The notes: generated from the sequence alone by a model not told the origin. 64,000 nucleotides of DNA from Acetobacter thailandicus (GCF_011516655.1 NZ_WOSV01000002.1:1-64000); one strand, 5' to 3'; counted from the first letter of the stretch, positions 9,001-17,756 are shown. Made by a program: numbers and translations.

Positions 9001-9800
9001 GTGGAACGCTAAACAATGCGAGCCTGAGAACAGGTCGTAGCTTTGATCTGGGGAAAATGAACCTCAGGCAGCTCTGGATAGCTTATCTGACTTACCCTAC
9101 CATTCTTCTGTATTTTGCACTGATCATCGCAAATGTCGCGATTTCAGCACATTTCTTTGCAGGCTGGTTACACACACTATGTGCCGTTGTTGCTGTCATG
9201 CTGGTTTACCCCGTGGTGTGGTATCTGCTTCATCGCTTTGTTCTGCACGGGCGGGTACTTTATAAAATTCGTGCAACATCAGCATTGTGGAAACGTATCC
9301 ACTTTGATCACCATCAGGACCCTCATCTGCTCGATGTTTTGTTTGGCTCCCCTCTGACCACGCTGCCGACCATTGTTATCATTACCATTCCTATCGGATA
9401 TATGATTGGTGGCTGGGGATGCTCAGCCGCTGCATTTGGTGCCGGCATTACCATAACCTGCATTTATGAGTTTTTTCACTGCATTCAGCATCTGAACTAT
9501 AAACCCCGGGCCGCCTGGATTCAGCGTATGAAAGCCTATCATGTCCTGCATCATTTTCATGATGAAGATGGTAATTTCGGCATCACAAGCTACGTTGTCG
9601 ACCGTGTTATGGGCAGCTTCTATCTTGATGCAAAAGCACGCCCACGCAGCCCGACTGTGTTTAATCTTGGCTATGACCTTCAGGAAGCGAAGAATTATCC
9701 CTGGGTGATGGACCTGACAGGCTCCCCTCCCCGTGACCGTCCCGATGGTGCCCGCCCCAAAACCGAAAAAAACGATAGTAACCGCCGGAATGCGGCATGA
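8997..9800 (+). CDS. Fatty acid hydroxylase / sterol desaturase family protein
   Basis: A 267-residue membrane di-iron enzyme with the full set of histidine boxes: H79RFVLH84, H102FDHH106, H161CIQH165 and H182VLHHFH188. Hydrophobic segments before and between the boxes fit the family topology. The ATG overlaps the lptG-like stop by 4 nt. In the sphingolipid context it is a candidate for hydroxylating the N-acyl chain or long-chain base of ceramide; acetic acid bacteria are known to contain 2-hydroxy fatty acids. That assignment is inference, and carotenoid or other lipid hydroxylation cannot be excluded. Confidence 0.75.
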   Translation: MSGTLNNASLRTGRSFDLGKMNLRQLWIAYLTYPTILLYFALIIANVAISAHFFAGWLHTLCAVVAVMLVYPVVWYLLHRFVLHGRVLYKIRATSALWKRIHFDHHQDPHLLDVLFGSPLTTLPTIVIITIPIGYMIGGWGCSAAAFGAGITITCIYEFFHCIQHLNYKPRAAWIQRMKAYHVLHHFHDEDGNFGITSYVVDRVMGSFYLDAKARPRSPTVFNLGYDLQEAKNYPWVMDLTGSPPRDRPDGARPKTEKNDSNRRNAA

Positions 9801-10576
9801 GTGCTGATACTGCTAAAATCTGCGCACTCATTCTGGCCGGCACACGGCCAGGGGTAGCTGACCCTATGGCACAGGCTGCCGGAGTATCGCACAAAGCGAT
9901 ACTGCCAGTTGATGGCATCCCCATGATTTCACGCGTTATCAGCACATTACGCAATACTCCCGAGGTGGGGCGCATTGTTGTCTGTATTGATAATGCTGAT
10001 GTGCTGAAAGAGGTTGTGCTCCCGGATACGGATATTATCGCCGCCCGCCCTGAAGGACCAAGTGCCAGCGTAATGGCCGGCCTCAGAGAACTGGGGGCTC
10101 CTTTACTCGTGACCACAGCGGATAATGCGTTGCTGCGCCCTGAATGGATAACGGAATTTCTCAACAAAGCCAGTCCGGCAGCTGATCTTTCAGTCGCCGT
10201 TGCCGCGAAAGACAATGTCCTGCGGGATGTTCCGCTCACAAAGCGTACTTTTATTCACCTGTCAGACTTGTCTTTTTCAGGCTGCAATCTGTTTCTCTTA
10301 CGCTCCGACCGCTCTGCGAATATCGTAAAACTGTGGCAACACATAGAGAAAAACCGCAAACATCCCCTCCGCATTGCCTGGCTTTTAGGTGTTTTCACTC
10401 TTATACGCGCGCTGTGCAAACAGCTTAGTCGGGCGGCTTTATATGCCCGTCTGAAAAAAATGACCGGTGCACAGGCTGAGCTTGTCTGCCTTAATGATGG
10501 CAGAGCTGCCGTCGACGTCGACAAACCAGCCGACCTGATACTGACAGAGCGGCTTCTGCGCGAGAGCAGACCCTGA
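9797..10576 (+). CDS. MobA-like NTP transferase domain protein
   Basis: A 259-residue protein with a nucleotidyltransferase (GT-A-like) N-terminal domain: ALILAGTRPG (nucleotide loop), HKAILPVDGIPMI (conserved Lys) and TTADNALLRPEW (Asp region). The C-terminal 80 residues are basic and may contact membrane. It is the last of four genes overlapping by 4 nt, so it is probably co-translated with the LptFG-like pair and hydroxylase. It could activate a head group as an NDP derivative for the sphingolipid pathway, but the substrate is unknown. It is not a typical MobA, since no molybdenum cofactor genes are nearby. Confidence 0.65.
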   Translation: MSADTAKICALILAGTRPGVADPMAQAAGVSHKAILPVDGIPMISRVISTLRNTPEVGRIVVCIDNADVLKEVVLPDTDIIAARPEGPSASVMAGLRELGAPLLVTTADNALLRPEWITEFLNKASPAADLSVAVAAKDNVLRDVPLTKRTFIHLSDLSFSGCNLFLLRSDRSANIVKLWQHIEKNRKHPLRIAWLLGVFTLIRALCKQLSRAALYARLKKMTGAQAELVCLNDGRAAVDVDKPADLILTERLLRESRP

Positions 10577-10588
10577 CTTTAGCAGGGC

Positions 10589-10626
10589 CTGCTGGCATCA
10601 GATTTTTAAACTGATCCGGCCAGCAG
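10589..10626. terminator. Hairpin between convergent NTP-transferase and gph genes
   Basis: CTGCTGGC (10589-10596) pairs with GCCAGCAG (10619-10626), and an inner ATCAG/CTGAT stem lies inside it. The loop carries a T-run. It spans the gap between two converging genes and enters the last codons of gph. There is no strong U-tract after the stem, so it may be a weak bidirectional terminator. Confidence 0.4.
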
Positions 10627-11289
10627 CTGCTCTGCCGCTTTTGGCACATCGTGCATATCAGCTACCTGCATGTCAGCCATTTCTGCAAGTTCCGGGCCGC
10701 CGTAACCCCATGCAGCAAATAAAGAGCGACAACCGGCACTACGGGCGGCAATCAGATCTGGTGACATATCGCCTATCATCACACTCTGCTCCGGCGTGCC
10801 ATCAGCCTTTTTAATTGTACCGAGCAAATGGACCGGATCAGGCTTTCTGGCTGGAAAACTATCTCCCCCTCCGACACAACTAAACAGCTCGAACAAACCA
10901 AACCGTTCCAGAATAGCCAGAGCAGCGACCTCAGGTTTATTGGTGCACACAGCCAGACGCCAGCCCTGAGCACGCATAGTTTTCAGCGTTTCTTCAGTTC
11001 CGGGGAAAAGGCGGGAATACCGTGTTGCCCGTGGAGTATAAAACTCCATAAAACGCTCACAGGCCTCTGCAGGGCTGATCGAACCGACATCAGCTCCTTT
11101 GCTGAGTGCCGATGCAAGCAGACGCTCGACAAGAGCTGCTACGCCGTTACCAATCATTGCGCGCACCTCTGTGTCAGTGACCTCAGGAAAGCTGTAAGAA
11201 GAGAGGAGCTGACGAGCGCAGTCTGCCAGGTCAGGTAATGAATCGATCAGGGTGCCATCCATATCAAACACCGCAAGTTTTACAGACAT
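10606..11289 (-). CDS. gph: Phosphoglycolate phosphatase (HAD family)
   Basis: A 227-residue HAD hydrolase. Motif I is FDMDGTLIDS with the nucleophile Asp near residue 9, motif II is VCTNKP, the conserved Lys is in ARKPDP, and motif IV is GDMSPDL. The four-helix cap between motifs I and II and the overall length fit Gph, which removes 2-phosphoglycolate produced by DNA repair or oxygenase side reactions. Other small-molecule HAD phosphatases look alike, so the substrate is only probable. It is divergent from glmU. Confidence 0.75.
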   Translation of the reverse strand: MSVKLAVFDMDGTLIDSLPDLADCARQLLSSYSFPEVTDTEVRAMIGNGVAALVERLLASALSKGADVGSISPAEACERFMEFYTPRATRYSRLFPGTEETLKTMRAQGWRLAVCTNKPEVAALAILERFGLFELFSCVGGGDSFPARKPDPVHLLGTIKKADGTPEQSVMIGDMSPDLIAARSAGCRSLFAAWGYGGPELAEMADMQVADMHDVPKAAEQLLAGSV

Positions 11290-11343
11290 GACTCCTCCAG
11301 TTCTTTTAAATACCCTATAAGGAGAATGTCATAACTATGACTT

Positions 11344-11369
11344 TGTCAAAACACGTTCTGAGTTTGACA
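11344..11369. promoter_or_regulatory. Divergent TTGACA boxes between gph and glmU
   Basis: TGTCAAA (11344-11350) and TTTGACA (11363-11369) form a 7-bp inverted repeat. Each arm contains a perfect -35 hexamer, one pointing to glmU and one to gph. The matching -10 boxes are weak, so the element may be paired promoters or an operator. Confidence 0.35.
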
Positions 11370-11401
11370 GAACGCTGAGGTTAGCCTACCGGAATCCTGT
11401 C

Positions 11402-12754
11402 ATGACATCATCTTCCTCCCCCCGTCCCGCTACCGCTGTTCTGCTCGCTGCAGGGCGTGGAAGCCGCATGCAGTCCTCCCGTCCGAAAGCCATGCAAAGG
11501 CTTGCCGGCCGCCCGATGCTGGCACACCTGATCGACAGTGCTGCCCGGGTTTTTGACAAACTTGTTGTCGTTGTCGGCCCTGACATGCCTGAGGTTGAAC
11601 AGCTGGCGGCACCACATGCCGTTATTGTACAAAACGAACGGCTTGGCACCGCACACGCAGCACTGCAGGCAGAAGCCCTGTTTGGAGACGGTGATGTTGC
11701 CGTTCTTTATGCTGACAACCCCCTGATTTCCTCCGACACGCTTTCCCGTCTGTTAACGGAAAGCCGCAAAGATGATACAGGCCTTGCCCTGCTAGCTATG
11801 CGCCCTGCTCAACCCGGGCGTTATGGCCGCGTTATCACATCAGCTCAGTCTCACAATGTGCAGAAAATTGTCGAGTGGGCCGATGCAACACCAGAGGAAC
11901 GTGCTGTTAACCTGTGCAACGCAGGTGTGCTCTGTGCAAAAGCGCAGAATTTTCGTCGCTGGCTGAAAGAGGTTAAAAATACAAATGCGAAACAGGAATA
12001 TTACCTGACAGATGTTGTCGGGCTTGCCGTCAGGGAGGGTGTCTCTGTCAAAAGCGTCGAGGCAGCTGAAAGTGAGCTTCGTGGCATTAACTCCCGCGCT
12101 GAACTGGCTGAAGCTGAAGCCGCACTGCAGCAGCGTCTGAGACTGCATGCCATGGAGAAGGGTGTCACGCTTGTCGCACCTGAAACTGTTTTCCTCTGCA
12201 CAGATACTGTTCTTGAAGCTGATGTGCTGATTGAACCCAATGTTGTGTTTGGCCCGGGTGTGACCGTGCGCAGCGGCGCCGAGATCCGCGCATTCAGCCA
12301 TCTGGAGGGATGCGAAGTACAGTCCGCCGCTATTGTTGGTCCTTATGCCCGCCTGCGCCCCGGAGCACAGATTGGCGAAGAGGCACATATCGGCAACTTT
12401 GTCGAAATCAAAAATTCTGTGATTGGCAAAGGCAGCAAAGCAAACCACCTGACTTATCTTGGTGACACCTCTGTTGGCACGCGCACCAATATCGGAGCTG
12501 GTACCATTACCTGCAACTATGATGGTGCCTCCAAACATAAAACGACTATTGGTGATGATGTGTTTGTTGGCTCTAACGCCATACTGGTAGCCCCGCTTAC
12601 TGTCGGGTCTGATTCTTTAATTGCTGCCGGCAGCACAATCACAAACGATATTCCACCCGACGCCCTGGCACTGGCACGTGCAAAACAGGTCAATAAACCC
12701 GGGCTTGGAAAAAAACTGAAAACCGCTTTAAAAAATAAAAAAGGAAATGGCTGA
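11402..12754 (+). CDS. glmU: Bifunctional GlmU (GlcNAc-1-P uridyltransferase / GlcN-1-P acetyltransferase)
   Basis: A 450-residue bifunctional enzyme that acetylates glucosamine-1-phosphate and then makes UDP-GlcNAc for peptidoglycan and LPS. The N-terminal uridyltransferase domain has LLAAGRGSRMQSSRPKAM near residues 14-31, with YADNP for metal binding. The C-terminal half is a left-handed beta helix of hexapeptide repeats ending in GSNAILVAP. TYLGDTSVGTRTNIGAGTIT is the acetyltransferase site. Its stop codon overlaps the glmS start (TGATG), so the two enzymes are made together. Confidence 0.95.
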   Translation: MTSSSSPRPATAVLLAAGRGSRMQSSRPKAMQRLAGRPMLAHLIDSAARVFDKLVVVVGPDMPEVEQLAAPHAVIVQNERLGTAHAALQAEALFGDGDVAVLYADNPLISSDTLSRLLTESRKDDTGLALLAMRPAQPGRYGRVITSAQSHNVQKIVEWADATPEERAVNLCNAGVLCAKAQNFRRWLKEVKNTNAKQEYYLTDVVGLAVREGVSVKSVEAAESELRGINSRAELAEAEAALQQRLRLHAMEKGVTLVAPETVFLCTDTVLEADVLIEPNVVFGPGVTVRSGAEIRAFSHLEGCEVQSAAIVGPYARLRPGAQIGEEAHIGNFVEIKNSVIGKGSKANHLTYLGDTSVGTRTNIGAGTITCNYDGASKHKTTIGDDVFVGSNAILVAPLTVGSDSLIAAGSTITNDIPPDALALARAKQVNKPGLGKKLKTALKNKKGNG

Positions 12755-14577
12755 TGTGCGGAATATGTGGTGTTACTGGTCTCCGACATGCCACCCCGAT
12801 TGTTTTCGAAGGTCTGAGACGGCTTGAATATCGCGGATATGATTCTGCGGGTATCGCCACCCTGGTTGACGGAAAAATAAGTCGGCGGCGCGCAGCTGGT
12901 AAACTCGACAATCTGGGCCTTCTGCTTGAAGAAAAACCTCTTGCCGGCACTACAGGCATTGGCCACACCCGCTGGGCCACGCATGGTGCGCCGACAACAT
13001 CAAACGCCCACCCCCATGGCACAGACCGGGTTGCCATCGTGCATAACGGAATCATCGAGAATTTCGAAACGCTGCGCCACGAGCTTGAAGCCGAAGGTGT
13101 TGTTTTTGAAACAGAAACTGACAGTGAAACAATAGCTCGGCTCATCGACTTATATTTATCACAGGGGCACACCCCGAAAGAGTCTGTGCTTAAAAGCCTG
13201 AAACGCCTTGAAGGGGCGTATGCCATTGCTGTCATTTTTGCAGAACATGACGGCCTGATGATTGGTGCCTGCCATAGCGCACCACTCGCAGTGGGCTATG
13301 GTGATGACGAGATGTTTCTGGGCTCTGACTCTCTTGCCCTGGCACCTCTGACCCGCCGTATCACTTACATGCAGGATGGGGATTGCGTTGTCATTACCCC
13401 CGCCGGCGCACAATTTATGACCTTTGACGGAGAGCCGGTCGAGCGTGAAGAAAAAATTGCGGCTCTGACCTCAGGCGCAATTGGCAAAGACGGTTATCAG
13501 CACTTCATGGAAAAAGAACTCCATGAACACCCGCTGGTTATTGGTCAGACCCTGCAGCGTATGATTGACCCGGCCACACGCCAGGTTGTTTTACCTGAGC
13601 TGCCCTGCAACCTGGCTGAAGTGCCCCGTGCGGTTATGACAGCATGTGGCTCTGCCTTCTATGCGGCTATGGTTGGCCGTTTCTGGCTTGAGAGCGTTGC
13701 CCGCCTGCCCGTTGACATCGATATTGCCAGCGAGCTGCGCTACCGCGACCCTCCCCTCACAAAAGGCTCTCTGGGATTACTGATTTCTCAGTCAGGTGAG
13801 ACGGCAGATACCCTGGCCGCCCTGCGCACTCTGCGTCAGAACTCAGCGCATATCCTGTCAGTGCTTAATGTTGAGCACAGCACCATGGCCCGTGAGAGTG
13901 ATGCTGTTCTTGGCACCGCAGCCGGCCCGGAGATTTCTGTCGCCTCAACAAAAGCGTTTACAGCTCAGCTCACCGTACTGGCCTGCCTGACTATTGCTGT
14001 AGCCCGCAGTCGTGGCATGCTGGATGCCGCCGGAGAAGAAGAGCTGGTAACAGCCCTGCTTGACCTGCCCAGCCGTGCAGCTGACGCCCTGGCTCAGGCT
14101 GATGCCATACGCTCAATGGCCAGAATTATCGCTGATGCCAGCAATGTTTTATATCTGGGCCGGGGCAGTATGTTCCCTGTTGCTATGGAGGGTGCCTTAA
14201 AACTTAAGGAGATCTCCTACATACACGCCGAAGCCTATGCCGCCGGTGAAATGAAACACGGTCCGATCTCACTGATTGACAACACCGTGCCGATTGTTGC
14301 CAGCGCACCTTTCACGCCATTATTTGATAAAACACTGTCAAACCTGCAGGAAGCAAAAGCCCGGGGCGGACGCCTGCTTGTGTTTACTGACACAAAAGGA
14401 GCTGAACGAGTCTCAGCAATTGCGGAACAAATGGTTGTTCTGCCGCATGTGCATGATTTTACAGCGCCTGTAGTGCAGACTATTCCTGTGCAGATGCTGG
14501 CTTATGAAGTTGCCGTGCTCAGAGGGACAGACGTCGATCAGCCTCGTAACCTGGCAAAGTCTGTTACTGTGGAATAA
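12754..14577 (+). CDS. glmS: Glutamine-fructose-6-phosphate aminotransferase
   Basis: A 607-residue enzyme that makes glucosamine-6-phosphate from fructose-6-phosphate and glutamine. The N-terminal MCGICG exposes the catalytic Cys after Met removal, and GHTRWATHG and HNGIIENF belong to the glutaminase domain. Two SIS sugar-isomerase domains follow (ISQSGETADT near 347, GRGSMFPVAMEGALKLKEIS near 470). The conserved C-terminal tail ends KSVTVE. It overlaps glmU, giving the first and last cytosolic steps to UDP-GlcNAc in one operon. No GlmS-ribozyme-like leader is possible given the overlap. Confidence 0.95.
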   Translation: MCGICGVTGLRHATPIVFEGLRRLEYRGYDSAGIATLVDGKISRRRAAGKLDNLGLLLEEKPLAGTTGIGHTRWATHGAPTTSNAHPHGTDRVAIVHNGIIENFETLRHELEAEGVVFETETDSETIARLIDLYLSQGHTPKESVLKSLKRLEGAYAIAVIFAEHDGLMIGACHSAPLAVGYGDDEMFLGSDSLALAPLTRRITYMQDGDCVVITPAGAQFMTFDGEPVEREEKIAALTSGAIGKDGYQHFMEKELHEHPLVIGQTLQRMIDPATRQVVLPELPCNLAEVPRAVMTACGSAFYAAMVGRFWLESVARLPVDIDIASELRYRDPPLTKGSLGLLISQSGETADTLAALRTLRQNSAHILSVLNVEHSTMARESDAVLGTAAGPEISVASTKAFTAQLTVLACLTIAVARSRGMLDAAGEEELVTALLDLPSRAADALAQADAIRSMARIIADASNVLYLGRGSMFPVAMEGALKLKEISYIHAEAYAAGEMKHGPISLIDNTVPIVASAPFTPLFDKTLSNLQEAKARGGRLLVFTDTKGAERVSAIAEQMVVLPHVHDFTAPVVQTIPVQMLAYEVAVLRGTDVDQPRNLAKSVTVE

Positions 14578-14583
14578 TTACAA

Positions 14584-14614
14584 AAGGCAGAGAAAATTTT
14601 CTTTTCTCTGCCTT
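14584..14614. terminator. Bidirectional intrinsic terminator after glmS
   Basis: A 13-bp perfect stem (AAGGCAGAGAAAA with TTTTCTCTGCCTT) and a 5-nt loop begins 7 nt after the glmS stop. The A/T-rich base of the stem gives a U-tract on both strands, serving glmS and the converging DUF3108 gene. Confidence 0.8.
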
Positions 14615-14629
14615 CCCTGTCAGCGGGAG

Positions 14630-15454
14630 TCAGGGCTGATATTTAGGTGTTTTATTCAGCAACATATTAATTTGCCCCATTGTTGCAGTCGTCAGCTCAA
14701 AACGAATGGCAACAAGCCCCATATTATCAATCTGTTCAAACCAGATACTGCCTGCCTGGGGCTTTTCAAGCTCTCCGGGGTTACCATCGTCTTTAAAGCT
14801 TTTAATAACCTGCCAGCTAAAATCACAGCGCAGCGCGGTCTTCCCCCAGCGAAATGGCCCGGCAGATGGAATTTTTTGTTCTCCTGCTGTACGCGCGGTA
14901 AATATGCTCAGATGACGGGTGCCATCAAAAATCCTGTTACTGCTATCGCAACGGTGCGTCGCCCTGACCTGATGAAGTAACTGTATAAGCATAGACATCG
15001 CGTCAAGCGCACCTTTACGCTGCTTCGCTGACGGAAGTTCTTTAGCCGGGTTCGGAGACTGCAACTCAGGTATTTTATTTTTATAAATAATGTTTTTCGT
15101 GTCAGCCTTGTCACTGGTTTCACGATGCATCTCAAAAGTTTCAGGCTCAGCAGCCATACCGGCAAAGCGTCCGCGTGCCTTCATCAGCATATCTGTTTTC
15201 ATAAACCAGCTTAGAAAACCTGAAGTTTTCATATGCATATCAATACTGTACTGCTCGCTGCCCAGTGCATAAGACGTATTAACATTCAGTACATGCATAC
15301 CATGAACAAACACATGGTAACTCAGTGTCATTTTTTCAGACTGCGACCATGCAGACTGCGGATCAGAAAAGCCGAGTGCTATGCTCAGACCGGCAACTGC
15401 CATCCATTTTTTATGGCTCCGACATCCGGTAAGCACACTCTTTTTAAAAATCAT
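14630..15454 (-). CDS. Periplasmic DUF3108 domain protein
   Basis: A 274-residue protein whose first 35 residues form a signal peptide (KKSVLTGC, a hydrophobic AVAGLSIALGF core, and a likely cut after SAWS). The remainder fits DUF3108, a lipocalin-like beta-barrel family of unknown function in many proteobacterial envelopes: LSYHVFVHGMHVLNVN, then MKTSGFLSWFM and the C-terminal IRFELTT strand. The ATG at 15454 has GGAGAG at good spacing and is preferred over an upstream GTG at 15460. It stands alone between glmS (convergent) and the IclR gene. Confidence 0.65.
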   Translation of the reverse strand: MIFKKSVLTGCRSHKKWMAVAGLSIALGFSDPQSAWSQSEKMTLSYHVFVHGMHVLNVNTSYALGSEQYSIDMHMKTSGFLSWFMKTDMLMKARGRFAGMAAEPETFEMHRETSDKADTKNIIYKNKIPELQSPNPAKELPSAKQRKGALDAMSMLIQLLHQVRATHRCDSSNRIFDGTRHLSIFTARTAGEQKIPSAGPFRWGKTALRCDFSWQVIKSFKDDGNPGELEKPQAGSIWFEQIDNMGLVAIRFELTTATMGQINMLLNKTPKYQP

Positions 15455-15521
15455 CAACACTCTCCAGGAGACGCATTAAAAAAGCGCGCCTGTGAACAGA
15501 GCGTCAGACCCGAACGCCCCT

Positions 15522-16319
15522 TCAGGCCGCAGAAACGGACCTGTATCCCAGACGCTTAGAAACCGCCTGTGCAAGAGCCATAGCGCGGTTACCCAGCGAT
15601 GCTATGTCATAACGCCCTACTTCAGCCTGCAACAGGCTGATGCCAAGCCCCGCCACGACATGCCCCGAGTAATCCCTTACAACTGCTCCGGCACACCACA
15701 ACCCTTCGTAAACATTTTCACTATCGACAGCATAGCCTCGCTCCCGAATTACGGCAATTTCACGGACAAGACCGGTCACAGAACATACACTTTTTGACGT
15801 CAGCGGCTCAGGCCAGGCAGAGGCCGGGTATAACGTCAGCCACTCCCTGAATGAAGTATCATCCATTTCGGCCAGGATCGCGCTCCCTGTGGCTGTAAAA
15901 ATTGCCGGCAGGCGCATTCCGACCCGAAAAGACGCACTCAGCCCGGTCTGACTGCTGCGGCAGGCTACGTACACAACTTCCATCCCCTCCAGCAGTGTCA
16001 GGGTGATGGTAAATGAATCCAGCCCGGAAAACCCGTCAAGTGCATGATAAAACTCTGCGACAAGATCACGCTTTTCGGCAGCTCCGCCAACCCACTCAAG
16101 CAAACGTGTTCCGATACGATAACCGTGATTAACGGTCTTTTCCAGCAGTCCAAGCTCAACCATGACAGCCAGAAGCCCGTGGGTTGTACTCCTTGGCAAA
16201 CCAAGCTGACGGGCCACATCTGCCGCTAAAGGCGGGTGTGATGCTCCCCTCACCATATCCAGAACGCGAACAGCCCTGCGTAGAGCCGGAACAGAATCAG
16301 CCTGTTTTGTCACAACCAT
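15522..16319 (-). CDS. IclR-family transcriptional regulator
   Basis: A 265-residue regulator. The N-terminal winged helix-turn-helix (about 10-72) includes AADVARQLGLPRSTTHGLLA. The C-terminal effector domain has AIFTATGSAILA and RGYAVDSENVYEGLWCAGA, typical of IclR proteins that bind small carbon or aromatic acids. The ATG at 16319 is chosen because AAGGAAA precedes it; a TTG at 16340 is possible. The target is unknown. A GTTCA/TGAAC inverted repeat lies about 60 nt upstream and may be its own operator. The divergent neighbour is a glutathione peroxidase. Confidence 0.8.
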   Translation of the reverse strand: MVVTKQADSVPALRRAVRVLDMVRGASHPPLAADVARQLGLPRSTTHGLLAVMVELGLLEKTVNHGYRIGTRLLEWVGGAAEKRDLVAEFYHALDGFSGLDSFTITLTLLEGMEVVYVACRSSQTGLSASFRVGMRLPAIFTATGSAILAEMDDTSFREWLTLYPASAWPEPLTSKSVCSVTGLVREIAVIRERGYAVDSENVYEGLWCAGAVVRDYSGHVVAGLGISLLQAEVGRYDIASLGNRAMALAQAVSKRLGYRSVSAA

Positions 16320-16379
16320 TTTTATTTTCCTTATTGACAAAAAAGGCCGATGCCCTCATTGTTCCAAATACGGGATGAA

Positions 16380-16395
16380 GTTCAATATAATGAAC
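16380..16395. promoter_or_regulatory. Candidate IclR-type operator
   Basis: The 16-mer GTTCAATATAATGAAC has 5-bp arms GTTCA and TGAAC around an A/T centre. IclR-family sites such as those of PcaU/PcaR have similar GTTC...GAAC arms. A further half site TGAAC occurs at 16404-16408. It lies between the divergent iclR-like and peroxidase genes. Confidence 0.4.
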
Positions 16396-16420
16396 AAAAA
16401 TAATGAACGCAATCTTTTAG

Positions 16421-16482
16421 AAAACTACGTGCGGAAGTCAGAAGAAGAACCCGAAAAGGGCCTCTGATTTCCGCATAGTTTT
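16421..16482. repeat. Long palindrome / strong hairpin between divergent genes
   Basis: AAAACTA (16421-16427) pairs with TAGTTTT (16476-16482), and TGCGGAAGTCAGA (16430-16442) pairs with TCTGATTTCCGCA (16463-16475) with one G-T pair. A 2-nt bulge separates the two parts. The loop holds a smaller CCC/GGG hairpin. The A4...T4 ends make it look like a bidirectional terminator, which is unexpected between diverging genes. Confidence 0.55.
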
Positions 16483-16559
16483 CCCATCCTGTTTCTCCTG
16501 CGCATATGTTAGAGTCTCTCTCGTATATCCTGCCTAAGCTATTAATAGAGATTTTTCTA

Positions 16560-17045
16560 ATGACAACAGTGTACGATTTTACTTTGCCTGCTTTAGACGG
16601 CGGCACTCTGGATCTGGCAGCTTATAAAGGGCGCCCTTTACTGATCACCAACACAGCATCACAATGCGGCTTTACACCACAATATGAAGGCTTACAGGCT
16701 ATCTGGTCCCAGTTTAAAAAAACCGGCCTGGTGGTTATTGGCATCCCATGCAACGACTTTGGTCAGCAGGAACCAGGCACGTCTGCCGAGATCAGCACGT
16801 TTTGTCATAAAAACTACGGGGTCAGTTTTCCTATGGCGGCACGCAGCTCTGTAAAAGGAAATACTGCCATTCCTCTTTTTACATGGCTGACGAAAGAACT
16901 CGGTTTTTTTGCACAGCCAAGATGGAATTTTTATAAATATATCTTTGACAAACAAGGGCAGCCAGCAGCCTGGTTCAGCAGCATTACGCCACCCACAGCT
17001 AACCGCACCAGAAAAGCGATTGAAAAAGTCGTCTGCAGCTACTGA
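16560..17045 (+). CDS. Glutathione peroxidase family protein (Cys type)
   Basis: A 161-residue thiol peroxidase that reduces hydroperoxides with glutathione or thioredoxin. The peroxidatic Cys36 lies in [15 protein letters not shown], Gln70 in NDFGQQEPG, and Trp122-Asn123 in PRWNFYKY, completing the catalytic tetrad. It uses Cys rather than selenocysteine. The start at 16560 (MTTVYDF) matches the family N-terminus; an in-frame upstream ATG at 16506 would add an unrelated hydrophobic leader. It is cytosolic by sequence. It is divergent from an IclR regulator and converges on lolD. Confidence 0.9.
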   Translation: MTTVYDFTLPALDGGTLDLAAYKGRPLLITNTASQCGFTPQYEGLQAIWSQFKKTGLVVIGIPCNDFGQQEPGTSAEISTFCHKNYGVSFPMAARSSVKGNTAIPLFTWLTKELGFFAQPRWNFYKYIFDKQGQPAAWFSSITPPTANRTRKAIEKVVCSY

Positions 17046-17055
17046 TCAGATAAAT

Positions 17056-17079
17056 GCGATGACCACATTGTGTCATCGC
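17056..17079. terminator. Hairpin between convergent peroxidase and lolD genes
   Basis: GCGATGAC (17056-17063) and GTCATCGC (17072-17079) form an 8-bp perfect stem around an 8-nt loop. It covers the short gap between the peroxidase stop and the lolD stop. There is no clear U-tract, so termination strength is uncertain. Confidence 0.4.
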
Positions 17080-17756
17080 TCTGCAATAAGCCCGTCACGC
17101 AGTGTAATAACCTTGTCCATACGCGACAGAAGCTCTTCATTATGCGTAGCAATTAATGCTGCAAGCCCCTGCTCTCTGACAGCCTGTGTCAGTTCTTCAA
17201 AAACGCGATCGGCAGTGTTAACGTCAAGATTACCTGTTGGCTCATCAGCCAGCAATAAAGACGGTTTATTTGCCAGTGCACGGGCAATGGCCACACGCTG
17301 CTGCTCGCCACCGGATAACTTACCTGGCAGATGACTGACACGATGGGACAGCCCAAACAGATTAAGAAGTTCTTTTGCCTGAAAACGGGCCTCATTTTTA
17401 TGCACACCAGCAATCATCTGCGGCAGCATCACATTCTCTAACGCTGTGAACTCACCCAGCAGATGATGAAACTGATAAACAAAGCCAATACGGTCACGGC
17501 GTAACGCTGTACGCTGGCGCTCAGTAATGCCGCTGGCTTTTTGTCCGCAAATTTCTATCTCACCCTTGTCCGGTGTATCAAGCAGACCAGCCAGGTGTAA
17601 CAGCGTTGATTTACCCGTACCTGACGGTGCCACCAGAGCGACCAGCTGCCCTTTTTCAAGCATAAAATCAGCGCCCTGTAACACAGGGAGAGCATTTGCC
17701 TCCCCCCTGTTATAGACTTTCGTTATGCCCGACAGACGCAGAACAATATTATTCAT
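17073..17756 (-). CDS. lolD: Lipoprotein-releasing ABC transporter ATPase LolD
   Basis: A 227-residue ABC ATPase that powers release of outer-membrane lipoproteins to LolA. Walker A is APSGTGKST (43-51), the signature is [15 protein letters not shown], and Walker B is [11 protein letters not shown]. The LolD/MacB subfamily is shown by [18 protein letters not shown] and [21 protein letters not shown]. It overlaps the upstream permease gene by 8 nt. Only one permease gene accompanies it, so the complex is probably a homodimeric permease plus LolD. Confidence 0.92.
   Translation of the reverse strand: MNNIVLRLSGITKVYNRGEANALPVLQGADFMLEKGQLVALVAPSGTGKSTLLHLAGLLDTPDKGEIEICGQKASGITERQRTALRRDRIGFVYQFHHLLGEFTALENVMLPQMIAGVHKNEARFQAKELLNLFGLSHRVSHLPGKLSGGEQQRVAIARALANKPSLLLADEPTGNLDVNTADRVFEELTQAVREQGLAALIATHNEELLSRMDKVITLRDGLIAER

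Noticed and set aside
11840-12538. 232-codon minus-strand frame inside glmU
   Set aside because: Fully opposite a well-conserved glmU domain and without family features.
14504-14980. 158-codon + strand frame spanning the glmS end and the DUF3108 gene
   Set aside because: It crosses the strong terminator at 14584-14614 and is a shadow of two real genes.
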